64,000 nucleotides of DNA from Akanthomyces muscarius (taxonomy: Eukaryota > Ascomycota > Sordariomycetes > Hypocreales > Cordycipitaceae). How positions within the stretch are numbered: position 1 is the first letter of the stretch; each line of letters opens with the position of its first letter. Location of the stretch: contig NC_079241.1 of assembly GCF_028009165.1 (NCBI RefSeq), positions 5,828,001-5,892,000 of the forward strand, given 5' to 3'. This document shows, one piece after another, positions 49,289 through 62,157 of this stretch. The position numbers and the translations under genes are program-made. The notes under the pieces were generated by a model, which worked only from the letters and a program-made list of their open reading frames with translations, was not told where the DNA came from and ran no database searches.

Positions 49289-50037
49289 AAAAAAAGTCAG
49301 ATTGTCAGGATTGTTTAGGGAAAAGAGCTTCTCTAGAGTATTTGTTTCATCTTTACGAGGCATGAATCTGACGATGGAAGATGTTGAAAATATTTTGACG
49401 CCATTTTTTCTTGTGCTCTTGATCCTGGGTCTGGGGAAAAAAACAAAGCATGACGGTCGGTATCTACAAAACGAAAAAAAGCATGACGAAACAATTTTCC
49501 CCTTTTGTGCTCTCTTCTCTATCCTTTTACAACTAAAATTCGAAACTACATAAAAAAATGTGCAAAGGAATCATTTCCAGGGTTGTTTTTTAGAGTTTAA
49601 TTCTTTGTATCTAGGTCAATATTACGTTTCAACAATTTTTTTTTCTTCTCGTACGATTTTATAATTCACTAGTTGGTTGTGCAAGCTTATTCCGTATAAA
49701 GTTCGCCGAGATTCAGGTTCAGACATACAACGCGTGCCATGTGTTGGCTCATATACTGACATCAGTGCTCGAGCACAGGGTTTCTTTTTGCGTACAAGAC
49801 GCATGTATACAGCTTTTCATTTTTGTCATCTCTAAAACATTATAAAAAACAAAGAAAAGAATAACCCATTTTCCCTCATGCCTTCTTTAGTTTATATCGC
49901 GTCCCAATAAAAAAAAAGATTTTTTTTTCCGTAAATCAAAAGTCTTTGTCTGCTTTTCTCTTCTTTCTTTAGACCTTCATAAAACATGTCATTTCAAGTA
50001 AAATCAAAGTCAACAAACCCCGTCATTCTTTGCGAAT
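49289..50037. other. Intergenic, convergent 3' regions of eIF5B and Hsp110
   Basis: About 750 bp of AT-rich DNA with several A and T homopolymers (for example near 49288, 49553, 49636 and 49910). It probably holds both 3' UTRs; no gene seen. Confidence 0.5.
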
Positions 50038-52614
50038 CTATTTGGGATCGGCAGTGGCATCATCAGCCGGGGCGCCATCGGCATCCTTCATCTCGGCGTC
50101 GGCGCCGCCCTCGGGGGTCTTCTCAGCCTCAGCAGCCTTGCGAGCCTCTTCCTCAGCGGCTCTTTTGGCAGCCTGCTCGGCGTCGACGCGCTCCTGGACA
50201 GCCTGACGCTCAGCCTCGACTTTCTCAAAGTGGCGCTGGACGATGGGGCCGGCCATGGCGCGGATCTCGTCAATCTTGGCGATATATACGCCCTTGCTGG
50301 CGTCCTCGCCCTCATCGTAGAGCCAATCCTGCATAAAGGGTTAGTATTTGCGTTTTTCTTTTACGTTTCGAGTAAAGATTGACATACCTCGCAAGCCTCA
50401 AGCTTGGCGCGCATCTTCTCCTTCTCCTCGTCGCTGGCGAGGTCAGCATACTGCTCCTCCAGCTTGGCGCGGAGGTCGTAGATGTAAGCCTCGAGCTCGT
50501 TCTTCTTCTCGTCAGTGTCGGCGACGAGCTTGTCCTCCATGACCATGGCGGCTTCCTTCTCGGTCAGGGCGGCGCGGGTGGCATCATCCAGAGACGAGGT
50601 GCCGCTGGAGATGGGAAGATCACCAGCGCGGACCTGCTTCTTGACCTTGCGGGTCTTCTTGGGGGCGTCGTCCTTCTTGTCCGTGTCCATAGCCTGCTAT
50701 GATGTTAGCGTTATTCACGGGAGAAAGAGAGAGAAATAAGTCTTACCTCGGGGTCACCCTCCTCCTTGACCTCCTCCTCAACTTCCTGCTCGACGACGTG
50801 GTAACCAGTCTCGACATTCAGAATCCCGTGAATGTTAACACGGGCCTTGAGGCGGCAGACCATGAAGTCATCAGTCTCGGTGGGTTTGACACCTTTGACG
50901 GAGAAGCGGCCGATCCAGGGGTTCTGCTTGCCGGGGAGGTCCTCGGGCTTGGCGTAGCGGGCCTCGAGGTCATAGGGCTGCTTGCGGTAGAAGGTGAGAA
51001 TCTTGGTCGAGGGCAGAACACCGCCCTTGTTAAAGACGGTGAGGCTCGTGTCCTCATCGGGGATGTCGGCAGCCTTCTCCCAGGTGAACTCGATGGGGTA
51101 GCTGACAATGTCCTGGACGGCAAAGTCGCGGACACGGAAGACGGGGGAGAGAATGGCGCAGCTGAAAGCACAGCCACGGGCAATGGCCTCGTCGGCGTTC
51201 ATGGTGAAGGAGAGCGGCTTGCCGAAGAAGGACTGGAGGCGCTCCTTGAGAGCAGGGACACGGGAGCCAGCACCGACAACCTCGACGATGTCAATGTCCT
51301 CCTTGGTAAGCTTGGCCTGAGCGAGAGCGGACTCGAGGGGCTCAAAGACGCGGCTGAGGAGGGGCTGGATCATCTCCTCAAATTCCTGGCGGGTGATCAT
51401 GGCGGAGACGTCAATGTCGTTCATGAGAGACTCAATGTTGACGGGAGACTGCTGGTTGGCGGAGAGGACCTTTTTGCACTTCTCGGCGGCGGCAATGGTG
51501 CGGGCCATGGCGCGACCGTGGGTGTGGATGTCGGCATTGTACTTGGTCTTGAACTCCTTGGCGAGGTGGTCGACGAGGGCCTTGTCAAAGTCACGGCCAC
51601 CAAAGTTGTGGTCCCAGGCGGTGGACTTGACAGCCAGCTCGCCCTTGCGGAACTCGACAATGGAGCAGGTGTAGTTGGAGTGACCAATGTCGACGAAGAA
51701 GACGCGCTTGGGGGGCTCCTCAGGGCCGGGGAGGTCGAGCTTGGTGATACCCCAGCCAAGAGCGGCGGCGGTGTTGTCATTGATGAGGCGGAGAAGCTTG
51801 AGGCCGGCGAGCTCGGAAGCGTCGAGGAGGGCACGGCGCTGGGCGTCGGTGAACCAAGGGGGGACGCTCATGCAGATATCGGAGACGGGGAGCTTGAGCT
51901 CCGCAGCGGCCGTCTGCCTGATCTTGCTGAGGTACATGCCGACGAGCTGGGTGGCAGTGAACTTTTCCTTCTTGCCAAGGTAGCTGACCTCGGCGCCGAC
52001 CTGGCCATTGACGTCGACGAGGGGGGCCGTGATGAACTGCTGCTCAATCTGGACATCGGGGTCGTTGAAGGCGCGACCAGCAAGGCGCTTGAGGCAGTTG
52101 ACGGTGTTCTTGAGGTTGGAGATCTCCTGGGTCTTGGCCGTCTCACCAAGGTACCGGGATCTGGGACCGAATCCGACGAGGGAACTGTAAAGCGGCGGCT
52201 GGTTAGCGGAGGTGTAGGCTTGAGGGGTGTTTTGTAGAAATCTGGCGGTACGTACGGAGTGGCACGGTTGGAAACTTCGTTGGTAACCTGCATGGGCGAT
52301 CGGTGGTTAGCAAAATGGCCAGACGGAAAATTTGGCCAAGGCAGAAGCTGGCATGGTTGGGCAAACGCACCACATCGACACCGCGGTTTCTGGCGACGGC
52401 AATGACCGTCTTAAGGGTACCGAAATCGACACCTGTGGAGAGAGAAGAGAACAATGTTAGTCAACGGCTCGCGACAGAAACAAAACATTCCAACGCCCAG
52501 GCCGTGATTCTGCAGTTTGGCGGTTGTGTGTGTGTGTGTGTGTGTTTGTGTGTGTGCGCCTAGGCAGAGCGGTGGGCGAGGTTCGGCGAAAAGCCACTTA
52601 CCGACGACACTCAT
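50038..52614 (-). CDS. Hsp110/Sse1-type Hsp70 co-chaperone
   Basis: Exons 52614..52602 (13 nt), 52432..52371, 52287..52256 (32 nt), 52184..50747, 50693..50388 and 50328..50038; 713 aa. Starts [38 protein letters not shown], the Hsp110 version of the Hsp70 ATPase opening (GVDFGTLKT in place of GIDLGTT). The actin-like ATPase fold, the shortened beta domain and the acidic insert (VEEEVKEEGDPE) before a charged helical C-terminus ending ADAEMKDADGAPADDATADPK all fit Sse1/Pss1. The protein is a nucleotide exchange factor for cytosolic Hsp70 and holds unfolded proteins. A TTCTAGAA heat-shock-type site lies about 310 bp upstream. Confidence 0.96.
52525..52556. repeat. GT dinucleotide microsatellite in Hsp110 intron 1
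   Basis: About 16 GT units with one TTT interruption near 52545-52547, inside the 169-bp first intron of the Hsp110 gene (CA repeat in the sense direction). Confidence 0.9.
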
Positions 52615-53916
52615 GATTACTGTGTGACGAATGCGAATGTATATAAAAGAGAGATTGTTTCAAAGAATATCTTCCCCAATCAGCCGCGATTTGTTGCAAA
52701 AATCGAAACGGTGAAGTCTATTCGGAGGGTGGTAGGGTGTTGTTTGGAGGTTCGAGGTGGGAGGAGGGGGATGATGGCGGGAGGAAAGGTTTGGTTCGCA
52801 AGGCGGGGCGGCGGACGGTTTGATGGGCGCTTGGCGGGTTGAGATTGGGAGAGAGAGAAAAAAACGTCTTTGTAGCAGGAGCACGGCTTGAATATTGTCC
52901 TGCGACTTTATTTCATCCTCTTCTAGAAAGATGGAGAACCTTGGATAATAATGTAGAAAAACAGTACGATTTTATTAGGACGTAAAGGTAGAGTGTTGTG
53001 TAACTCTCAAAGCGGGAATCCGACAGCAATTATACATGCCCAGAGGTGACGAGCTTTTTTTATCATATGTTTTTTTAGGCTTTGAGTTTAGCGGTTGCTA
53101 CAGCGGTCGGTACGGCCACTGGGATGGTTGCCGGCCGCCACAGCGCGTGGACGACCAGCACCTGCCTACCTACCTTGAGGTAAGGCCGCTGGGCCAAATG
53201 ATTTTTTTTTTTCTCTTCGTTGCCTGGTGGCGGCGGGCGGTGATGAGCTGCCTCAGCAGAAAAAGGTACCTCCCGTGCTAGCGCGGGGCTCTCCCCTGCT
53301 GGGTAGCTCCGGCACGCTATTCTGCGCACGCCGGTACACGCTTTCGGGTGCCCCGCCATCGCTGGCACATGTACACCTTCCTCGGGCGCGCCGCCAAGAC
53401 GGGTCAAGCATTGAGTAGAAGCTCGAAGAATTTTCCAGAGCCGCCTTTGCGCATCCAGCAACGACTACCGGTAGATAGGTAGCTATCGACACCTGGCTCG
53501 CTCTGCCTGAACCAGCACGCTGACTGCAGACTGCAGTGGGCCTCAATCGCGCCGCTCCTTGCTCTCAATGTTGCCCATCACGCTGCAGCTCCCTCTCATT
53601 TAGTTGCACGCTTCCCGCCAAGCACAGCAGCACAGCCGCCATGTGATTCACGCACTCCCCCCTGTCCGTGCCCATGACGACAATTTACATGTCTCATCGG
53701 TTCTCGACTTATTTACCCGCTCTTGCTCACTCCCCGCCATGATCCCCGCCCAACTGGCCTCACTTATACCCGGCTGACCTATAACCTGTCTGCCAAGACA
53801 ACGCCTCTCCAATATCACGAAACATTTCTTACGACACATGACTTTAAAATTTAAATAATACTAAAATATTTTCAGTAGCAAATCCTCTTGTAAATGCTCC
53901 AACCACCTGCTTCGCT
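52615..53916. promoter_or_regulatory. Hsp110 promoter and chitin synthase 3' region
   Basis: 1.3 kb between the Hsp110 start and the class VI chitin synthase stop, both minus-strand genes. It contains a heat-shock-type element at 52921-52928. The half nearer 53,900 is AT-rich at its end. TACCTACC-like motifs lie near 53163 and 53472. No gene was recognised. Confidence 0.5.
52921..52938 (-). promoter_or_regulatory. Putative heat shock element upstream of Hsp110
   Basis: TTCTAGAA (52921-52928), the canonical head-to-head nTTCnnGAAn pair, followed by GGAGAA at 52933-52938. It lies 307 bp upstream of the Hsp110 start codon. Hsf1 control of Sse1-type genes is known in yeast; direct binding here is inferred. 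Confidence 0.5.
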
Positions 53917-56177
53917 TCACTTTGATGACACATTACCCCCTCCGCTACTGCCTTCACCGCGCTCTCCTCCCTCACTGCCAAGCCTTGTTTCCTTTGCCCG
54001 TTGTGCTGTCATGTACTTCTTCTTGTCCTCTTCACTCATGAAACGCTCCATGAACTGACTCTGTAGCACGCTGTTTCCGCCTTGCGTCGCTTGACCCTCA
54101 GAGAGCACGCCTTCCACAGAATCATGAGCCCCGTGCCTTGCCCACTGCGGCAGCACCGATTCCCCTCCGACCTCCATAGAATCATCGACATGCTCGAATA
54201 TACCCTCTTTGGTCCGCTGACGGGCTGAAAAGATACCATCTACCTTGTCTGGTGGTCGAACTGTGCTCTTTGCCCTTCCCAATCCCTGCTGCTGACCAGC
54301 CGAAGCGTCGGGAGCCTGCAACAACCTCGCCTCTCTCGCCGGAATAAAGGTTTCCGGCACAACATTCAACTCATCTCCCTGCTCTTCTGCCTTTTCCACC
54401 GCTTCTCGTGCTGTCGTCGTCGTGTCTGCTGCGGCAGCATCAGCCCTCGGCCCACCCCACGTCCTCTGTCCAGCTGTAAAGATCCCATAGACAGTGTAAT
54501 ACCAATTGAAGAATGGGTTTAAAATGAACATGAGTGGGTATAGCCAAGCCTTGAACCGCCGAAGCTTGAGCCCAAAATACAGCATCAGTGCCCAGTTCAG
54601 GCCAAGCGACACTGCAATGAAGCCCACTGGGAGGTCGTGGATCGTCGCCACGGTAGACAGCAGCGCAATGACCATGATGAAAAACAGCAGCGACGTCGTT
54701 CGAATCGTATTCTGCATGAATCGAACCAGCACCAGAATGGGGTATCGTTTCCATAGTCTCCAGTCTGTCAGCATACACACCTCGTTTGTCATAAACCCCA
54801 AGAACCATCGACGCCGCTGCTTAACAAGGGATCGATATGTCTGGACGGCTTCAGTTTTGCAAAATGCCGAGGTACACATCTGGATCTGATATTTCTTTTT
54901 CGCTCCAATCATAAAGAGATGTGTAAGCCATCTGTCCTCGCCCAGGTGGCATTTTGCAAAGTCAAACAAGTCTTCGCACTGCTCTGCTTTATCAGCAAAG
55001 TAGTACTTTGCCATTCGTCGGAACGCTGACAGCCGAAGCATTGTCAAGGCCCCGGGAAGGCAAGTCACCGAGCCGCACCCGGACTCCACTGTCCGCTCGA
55101 ATAGTTGGCCGTGTATGTATTCGATATCTTGTAATAGAGTGATGATGCTGTGCTTCTTTGTTGTCGAGGTAATCACGCCAGTCATTGCCAGCATGTCCTT
55201 TGTGTTGCCTGGACTGAGTTCCATGTCGTAGACAAAGTTCTGCAAGCATACTCGATCCAGGATGCAGTCCGAGTCAATAAATAGAATGAACAAGTTGTCG
55301 TTGCGCTTCAAGTAGCGCTCGTATACCTTGTCAATCAGTCGGAACGTCAACTTCTGGCAATGCCGTTTGCCTCCGTGAGGAAACCGAGAAACCGTTACCC
55401 TCGAGGACTTGTACATGACGTCGATGCTGCACGGATATGATCCCATCGTTTCGGGCACACCGAGTTTGGCAATGGTGTTCAAGTACAGCTCGTCTTGCTG
55501 GTCACCGTCAAACGACAGGAATACGTGGATGCAAGCAGCCGGGTAATCGCAGTCCACCACTGAGTTGATTGCAGTGACCAGCACATCTGGCTCCTCTCGA
55601 TAGCAAGGCATGACAATGACCACTTTGGGCGCCGTCACATCGTCCAGCACCAGTTTTATTCGTTTCGTTCGGCCGAGTTGGTTCGTCACGAGTTGATAGA
55701 TGCAGAAAAGCCACGGCACCGTCAGGAGCACGGCAAAGCTCCAAAACGCAAACGACTGAAGCGCCATGACTACTGCTTCCGGCCAGTAGCGGGTGACTTG
55801 GTGCGGCAGAGGAAGCGTTACGATCATGACGGGCAAAAACACCAGTCTGCGTGATTGTCAGCAAACACGGCGCAGAGAACAGTCGGCCGCGAGACATACC
55901 TCATCAGAAAAAAAGCAAATCCCACTACAACGCAGAGCGCTTTGATGGACCAATGCTCTGCCTTTTGAAAAGCCTTGAAAATGCAATAGAGAAATGCTGC
56001 GAGCCAAAGGAACCACTCTAAAAACGCCATCATCATGACCACGCCAACAACCGATGTATAAACAATCTGGGCATGTCAATCAGTCTCATTCCCGGCCGGA
56101 CACCATTTTGCACAGTCAAAATAAATCTTCAGGGTACTTACGTCTTTGATTGGCCATGTAGCAGATTCCGAAGCCAT
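53917..56177 (-). CDS. Chitin synthase, class VI type, without motor domain
   Basis: Exons 56177..56142 (36 nt), 56066..55900 and 55846..53917; 710 aa. N-terminal membrane segments (VVMMMAFLEWFLWLAAFLYCIF and CVVVGFAFFLMR) are followed by a family 2 glycosyltransferase core with MPCYREEPDV, an FIDSD metal-binding motif near 261, [21 protein letters not shown] near 372 and QRRRW near 410, then a membrane cluster (about 440-530) and a polar, low-complexity C-terminal tail of about 165 residues. It has no motor, cytochrome-b5 or DEK_C domain. Size, GSVTCLPG and QRRRW place it with the division holding classes V, VI and VII. Class VI (MoChs7/AfChsD type) is the best fit; some authors call related proteins class VIII. 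Chitin-forming activity is inferred. Confidence 0.88.
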
Positions 56178-56971
56178 AGCGAAAGCTGTTTGCGAGGAAA
56201 AACAATACTGTAGGAGGTTCGCCAACGGTGATTTGCCTCGGCGGCCGTCTTGCAACCGCCATTTATCAGTCCCGGCGGACAAAGGAACAAGGTTTCAAAG
56301 CATGCTTCACGCAAATTTCGTTGCAACACCGCCTCCTGCAGTCGCCCGTGTACCACTTTTGCTTGTGCACTGCTCTACCATTTACGAATGGCAGGAGCCA
56401 CTTGCCGTGTTTGCTATTTTAGCCATCTCAAGTTTCACAACTGCGGAAACGAACGTGGCCCTTTGTTCTACACGCGCCCACGCCACGTGAATGACGTACT
56501 TCCAATTTCTATATTTAATCTAATGCGGCCTCAAAACTTGCTTCTTAGATGCGTGGCAGATGTGATCTGCAAATAATACTGATATCTGAATAGCGATGCA
56601 CAGTCCTGATGTGACTTGGCAAGGAGAATTGGCGCCATTATTAAGAAGGCAACCGTCTGTCAATTACGTTTCCTTTGAGCTGGCCGGAGATCCATGCCTA
56701 TTCTGCGGCTGCAATCTCGGCCGCGCCGAGTGGCTTGACGCACCCGTATCGTATCGGGGGATTAATCGCGATGGTGCGTTTGTGGTCATCATGGCAGCTG
56801 CGACGCGAGTTCAAGCCGATTGCTACTAACGCATTTGGGCCTGAGCCCATCTGTGTCTGTTGCAATCCGCTACGGGGACTCCTGCAGACCCGGCAATGCT
56901 GTGTGTGACTTGACCTTGGGCGGCTTTTTGCGATGGTTTACTTTTGATTTGCCTCGCGATTGGCCTTTGCT
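56178..56971. other. Intergenic, chitin synthase promoter and UPF2 3' region
   Basis: About 790 bp with no recognisable gene; it should hold the promoter of the class VI chitin synthase and the UPF2 3' UTR. Confidence 0.5.
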
Positions 56972-59900
56972 CTACCAGTCCACATCGCTTAACTGCAGTT
57001 TGCGAGCTCTCTGACCTCGATCCTTGCTTGAGCGTTCAACTCGATTGTGGTAGAATGTTGTTTGCTTCTCGCCACCTAAGCCCCCGTCAGGATTTACCAT
57101 TGTAAAGCAGTTGAGAATTGGGATGTGCTTACTGTCTTGGTCGTCACTTTGCTGCAAATCATAGTTCAAAACCAGGTTCTTGATGCGTTGCTGCTCCTCC
57201 CGCTCGGCTTGCTGTGACGATTTCATCGCGAGGGCAAAAGCAGAATCAGACGGTAATTCGACAGTACGCGTCTAAAACTAATTAGCGGGGGCGCACATGT
57301 AGGGGTGTTCGTACACGTACCTGTTGACGGTTGCCCTTCTTTGTCAGGAGAGAAAATGCCATCTTGTTTGCTGGGGCCGCTGAGCTTTCCAGCAAAGGCT
57401 GTCCTTCCCCAGCACTATGGTCTCGAGCCTTGGGACGCACAGGAAGGGGCACATCAAACTGTTGCTTACGCTCAAACTTTCGCGACTCAAGACTATCCGA
57501 CATCATCTTGGCATACTCTCGCTCAAAGTCAGCCTCGTCTTCCGGATCAATCGCTTCCTCCTGTCTCGTGACAACGATAGCCTCATCGTAGTCTTCACTA
57601 TCGGCATCCGAATCTTCAGCTAGTTCGTTGATGTCATCTTCGTCTTCGGAAAGGCTATCATCGTCTTCATCCACATCAGCGTCGCCCTCAATCTCGTCCA
57701 AATCGCCATGCTCGTCGTCGGATGAAGCGCCACTAGTCGCGTCGTCCGCGTCGGCATCGTTTGCCTTGTCTGCGCCGCTAGACTTCTGGTCCATGGCCAC
57801 AGCCTCTTGAAAGGCCTTTGTGGCTTCTTCTAGATTGGCAGCAAACTTCCACTGAGGGCGAGTCAGACCAAAAGTGTCTTGCACGATGAAATCAATATCC
57901 ATCGGCAGTGCAATCTTTGTGTGGACATAGTATTGAAAGAAGGAAAGAAAGTAATCCAACTTTTTGCCTGCAGCGCCACGATTGAAGAAGACACCACAGG
58001 TCTCCAACATAGTCGAGATGAGCCGTATGCGAAAGAAGTCATCAGGCGGATCAAACGAGTTCAAGCGACCAGGTACAGGAGCGCCGCCGTAGCCAAATGT
58101 GAGAATCTTGTACATGGCATCGAAGATGACGGGGTGCTCCAGCATGCGATAGTTGTACAGCTCACTGAGATACTTGACTTCCGCAACTCTGCGCTGAAAT
58201 GTTCGAAAGTCATTTTGTTCGAGGCCAAAAATAATGGACTCAATGACATTGTCTATGACTTTGACAACAAAGGCAGGATGATAGCGATAGAGGGCGCTAA
58301 GCAGGATGGCGAGTAGATGCACGTTGCCGTACTTAACTTTGCCAGGCTTGGAAAATACTTTTTCGAGCATGGCAACAACCTGAGATTTTTGGTTAACAAT
58401 ATAAATCGAGATGCTAGAAGTGATTTAGCTTACGTCGCTTTCCTCCCAGTGCAGACGCCTAATCTGCTTCAGAATCTTGCTGTAATTTCTCTTTGTCATG
58501 TCATTGTAGACCAGCTTTCGGATAAAGAGATCCATTGGTGTTCGCTCTTTCTGTTCGATAGCTGGACGCTCGGGTGGGTCGACATAATAGACAGCGTTGT
58601 CAATCAGCATCCGTTCCGGCTGACCGATATGCTGAACCGACTTTTTGCGCTGAAGCGTTTCCAAAAAGCTCACCATTCGTGGAGCAGTATCCGGAGTCTT
58701 GAGCAGATACCGGCCACAGTTCTCCAAGAGATTACAGAGAATCTCGATGTTCATTCGCGAAAAGTCATCGAGACTGACTTTGAGGCAGTGGAAGACGACA
58801 TGCTCGGGCACCACGCCGAATTTGGTGAGCTCAGCGAGATAGCGGATGTTGCCAAGACGGACCTGGCCGAGAAAGTCCTTTTCCTTCCTGCGCTGCAAGC
58901 TTCGAAACTCCGCATCCAGGTAGTCCACGAGACCCTTGGGCACATCTGGCATGTAGCGACCTAAGGTGGCGACAAGTCGGGACCAGGATGGAAGCAAGTC
59001 TCCTCTACCCTTGGGCACCTCGGTGAGCGCTTTGACAAGTCGATTGCGAGAGGCTTTGGAGTTAAGATAGCAAAAGTCGATTGCCATCTGATCAATAGTT
59101 TCTTTACTTGTTAGTTCTGGCAGCCGGGCAAGAACGGCATCGACTTGTGCACCGATTGTCTTGTTTGCAATGGCCATAGACTGCTCTTCGGCCGGATCCA
59201 CAGCGGCAACAGCTTCCAATTCATCCACTTTTTTGCCAACTTGATCTTCGCCGTCTGCCTTTTTCTTTTTGCCATCCTCCAGCAACATGGATGGAACTTT
59301 GCCCTTTAAGTCGACAAGGTTTTCGTAGAAGCGTCGCTCTTCATCGTCGTCCCAGATACCCGATCCCTCGCCAGAAGAGCGCAGATACTCTCCCGTCTTT
59401 ACAAGGCCGATCCCAGCACCAGAGGCGTTCAGTGAATCCTCCGAATCTTTCAGATCAGGCATCTCGGCGCCAATAGCGTCGGCAATGACCTGAGCGTTTG
59501 AGACAAGTCGATCTTGAGCCTTGACCTGTTTCTCGTAGTTTGCTTGTCGGTCCTCAAATACTTCGCCACTTTTGACATATGCCTCCGCATTGCGACGAGC
59601 CTGCGAGTGTATAGACTTTTGGTCGCGGACAATGTGGTTTTTGACGTCCTCGAAATACTTTTTCAATATGTTTTTGAATTTTTCCGACAGCTCTGGCGGC
59701 GTGAAAGGCTGGTCCAATCCACCACCTTCAGCATCTGTGGTGGACTGTATGGGCTCTACTGCGGCACCGTCTTCTTCAATCGTTTTTCTGCCGTCAGCAT
59801 TGGTAGGCTTAACACCAAGAACATCCCAGCTAAAAGCCTTGACAAAGATGACGAGCAAAGGAAGGTTGGTATGCTCGCGATCATAGCCGAGGAGATCTTT

Positions 59901-60585
59901 AAGGACCTCTAGCGGAAACGGCTCGGCAGATGTGCCATTCTTTGCGCTGGCGCGGGGTTTGATTTCAGCCGATTTCGAGGCTACCGCTTTTGTCGCATCG
60001 TCGGGCTTTACGGCATCGTCTAGGGTTCGCAGGACACCAAGCAGCCAAAGCTCAGTAACAACTCGCAGTAACGCTCTCTGTCTCGTAAGGCGCTCCTTTT
60101 CCTCCTTTTCGCGAACTTCCTGGGGGAGAGCCTTGAGCGCACTCTTTTCCGGCGTCGCCATACCCCGACCCAGAAGCCAACTGAGGTGCTCCGTAAACTC
60201 GGCAGGGCCAAACCGTTGGTGCAAAGCACTAGCAATCTCGGCGCCGGCATCGACCTCGCCAGGTGTCTTGAGCTTGCAGAGGCCCTCGTAAAAGGCGGAT
60301 ATTATCTCGGAGAGGTATTTGTGGAGGCTGAGAGTGCGAATTTCCTGGAGAAATGTGCTCAGGGTAGAGGCGGTGATTGCGGTACGGAGTCGCTTAATAA
60401 ATGCGGTATTTTTCTTGAGAGAGGAGTCGAGAGAGCCGTTGACCTGGTAGAGATTTGCCTCGCCAGCCCATACTCGCTCGTTTGTAGCGCGCAGTTCGCC
60501 TGTGTGAGAGTTAGCTATCAGACAGCCCTACCGAAGGTTCTGGAGACTGAAAAGAAGAGGACGAACGCTTCCTGGCGCGATCCAT
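56972..60585 (-). CDS. UPF2: UPF2/Nmd2, nonsense-mediated mRNA decay factor
   Basis: Exons 60585..60567 (19 nt), 60499..58434, 58379..57321, 57271..57133 and 57075..56972; 1,128 aa. Starts MDRARKRELRATNERVWAGEANLYQVN. Three MIF4G-type helical regions fill the first about 880 residues, the third carrying VFSKPGKVKYGNVHLLAILLSAL. A long acidic stretch (about 912-968, DEHGDLDEIEGDADVDEDDD and more) and a C-terminal Upf1-binding region with FEREYAKMM follow, ending ARKLQLSDVDW. UPF2 bridges Upf1 and Upf3 and triggers decay of mRNAs with early stops, in the cytoplasm. The first intron uses a GTTCGT donor, less common than GTAAGT. It is divergent from nitrate reductase across 2.1 kb. Confidence 0.94.
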
Positions 60586-62112
60586 TTCGGAGCGCGGCTT
60601 GAATCAGTAGTATTAACAGCAATAATGTAGTGGTGAGTGGCTACATCCGGGCGCTCGGGGCGCTAAGGGATGAGCTGCGCCGACAAAGGATGCAGCAACC
60701 GGGCAAGAATCGTCGGCATCGGTGCGTGCAAAAGGGCGAGGCTGGGCAGCAGCCAGCAGAAGCGCAGTAGCGGGCGAGATGTTGGGGATGCTTGGATATT
60801 CAGGTCAAGAGTGCGTTTACGTTGACGTGCGGCTAGACTGTGACTGCGATGGACGGACGGCTAATTTTGGAGTGGGTTTTTTTTTAGAGGGGAGATGCCC
60901 GTGTTGGTTTAGCGTGTTAGCGAGTTTGCGGTGGCCAGGAAGGAGCTGCCAAATGCATGATGCGGCCACTGGAAGATGCACAATTTGCAGTGCTTCAGCC
61001 TCTTCTGCGGCGACGACCACACGCTGTAGGCGCTATAGGCCGTACCGGTCCGTTAGCTCGCGAATAGCCAACAGTAGGTACACAATCTTGAATTTGAGCA
61101 ACTCGGCAAATGGTATTTCTTCTCAGTCTTTTTTAGCATTTTTTAATTTTTTGGCGTAAATCATGTCTGTATACTCGGCGACAGTTTTTTCATGAGCGCG
61201 CCGGCCATGTATGTAGCACGTAGCTATACCAGTAAGCACGTAGGGTAGGTAGTCCCGCGACTGCCCCCAGCTGCCCATTGAATTTAAATCCAGGCACCTA
61301 CATACATTACAAGAGTAAATATCTAGGTGCAGGAGCCGGATCACTGTTAGCGCGGCCATGTCCATTAAATACCTGTCCGGCAGCCCAGTTGCCCTCCCAA
61401 ACTTGTTTTCCTCGGCGCCGCAGAGCCGCAACAAACGGCACTACGATGCCGACTACTACCGTGTCATTGATCCGTCTCAGACCACTGCGCCTATTGGAAT
61501 TGCTTGGTCAGAGTTTACCTTCTGCCAGCACCACTCGCTCCCAAACCAGCTAGAGCATCCGTGACCTAGATACCCTTTCCAAATCTCCAGCCCTTCGTAT
61601 GGCCACCGGTCGGTCGCGCTCCCGCTCCGGAGATGCACCCCGGAGATGCTCAATCCACACGACCCGACCACGATAAGCAGCGCCGCTAGCTCCGTCAATG
61701 CTTGACCAGCGCTGCCTCGAACCCTGTTTCGCAGCAGTAGCACCGCCGGTCGCGAGAATTCGATTTGCCAACGTAAAACCTCTTCAAGCACCTACTGAGC
61801 AGCGAGCTCCGACACCTCCGCTGCGGCGTGCATGCCGTCTTTCCGGAGGATGAACCCTAGACTCCTTGGTCGATGCAACTAACAAGTACTACTCCGTGTT
61901 TGTGATTCCTATGGTGCATGCTGCACTCAGTAACTAGTTGGTTACTCCTGCGGGACCAAAGCTGTCTAGGCCTTGCGTTCAAAACAGGAGCTACCGTCAC
62001 AGGGCTCAACAACTCCGGTCAGATAACCCAATGCGCCGTAATAGGGAGTTTTCGCAAGTGATACGCTGATCGCTCGACGCCAATTCGCCCTGAGCTAGAT
62101 AAAGAGGTGCGG

Positions 62113-62157
62113 CTATCTGCTGTGGTGTGGGCTGATAACTAACTTTATCGCAGATAG
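62113..62157. promoter_or_regulatory. Cluster of four HGATAR (AreA/NIT2-type) sites
   Basis: CTATCT (62113-62118), TGATAA (62133-62138), TTATCG (62145-62150) and AGATAG (62152-62157) fall within 45 bp, about 520-560 bp upstream of the nitrate reductase ATG. Further copies lie nearby: AGATAA near 62020 and 62098, TGATAA near 62240. Clustered GATA sites are the known binding pattern of the nitrogen regulators AreA/NIT2. Confidence 0.7.

Noticed and set aside
47747..49363. 538-codon minus-strand open frame opposite eIF5B
   Set aside because: Codon-bias shadow of the GTPase coding strand; Val/Asp/Leu-rich with no recognisable domain.
50699..52237. 512-codon open frame on the plus strand opposite Hsp110
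   Set aside because: Antisense shadow caused by strong third-position G/C bias in Hsp70-type genes; low-complexity Gly/Asp/Leu/Val product, no family, no introns of its own. The sense gene has clear splice sites and a known product.
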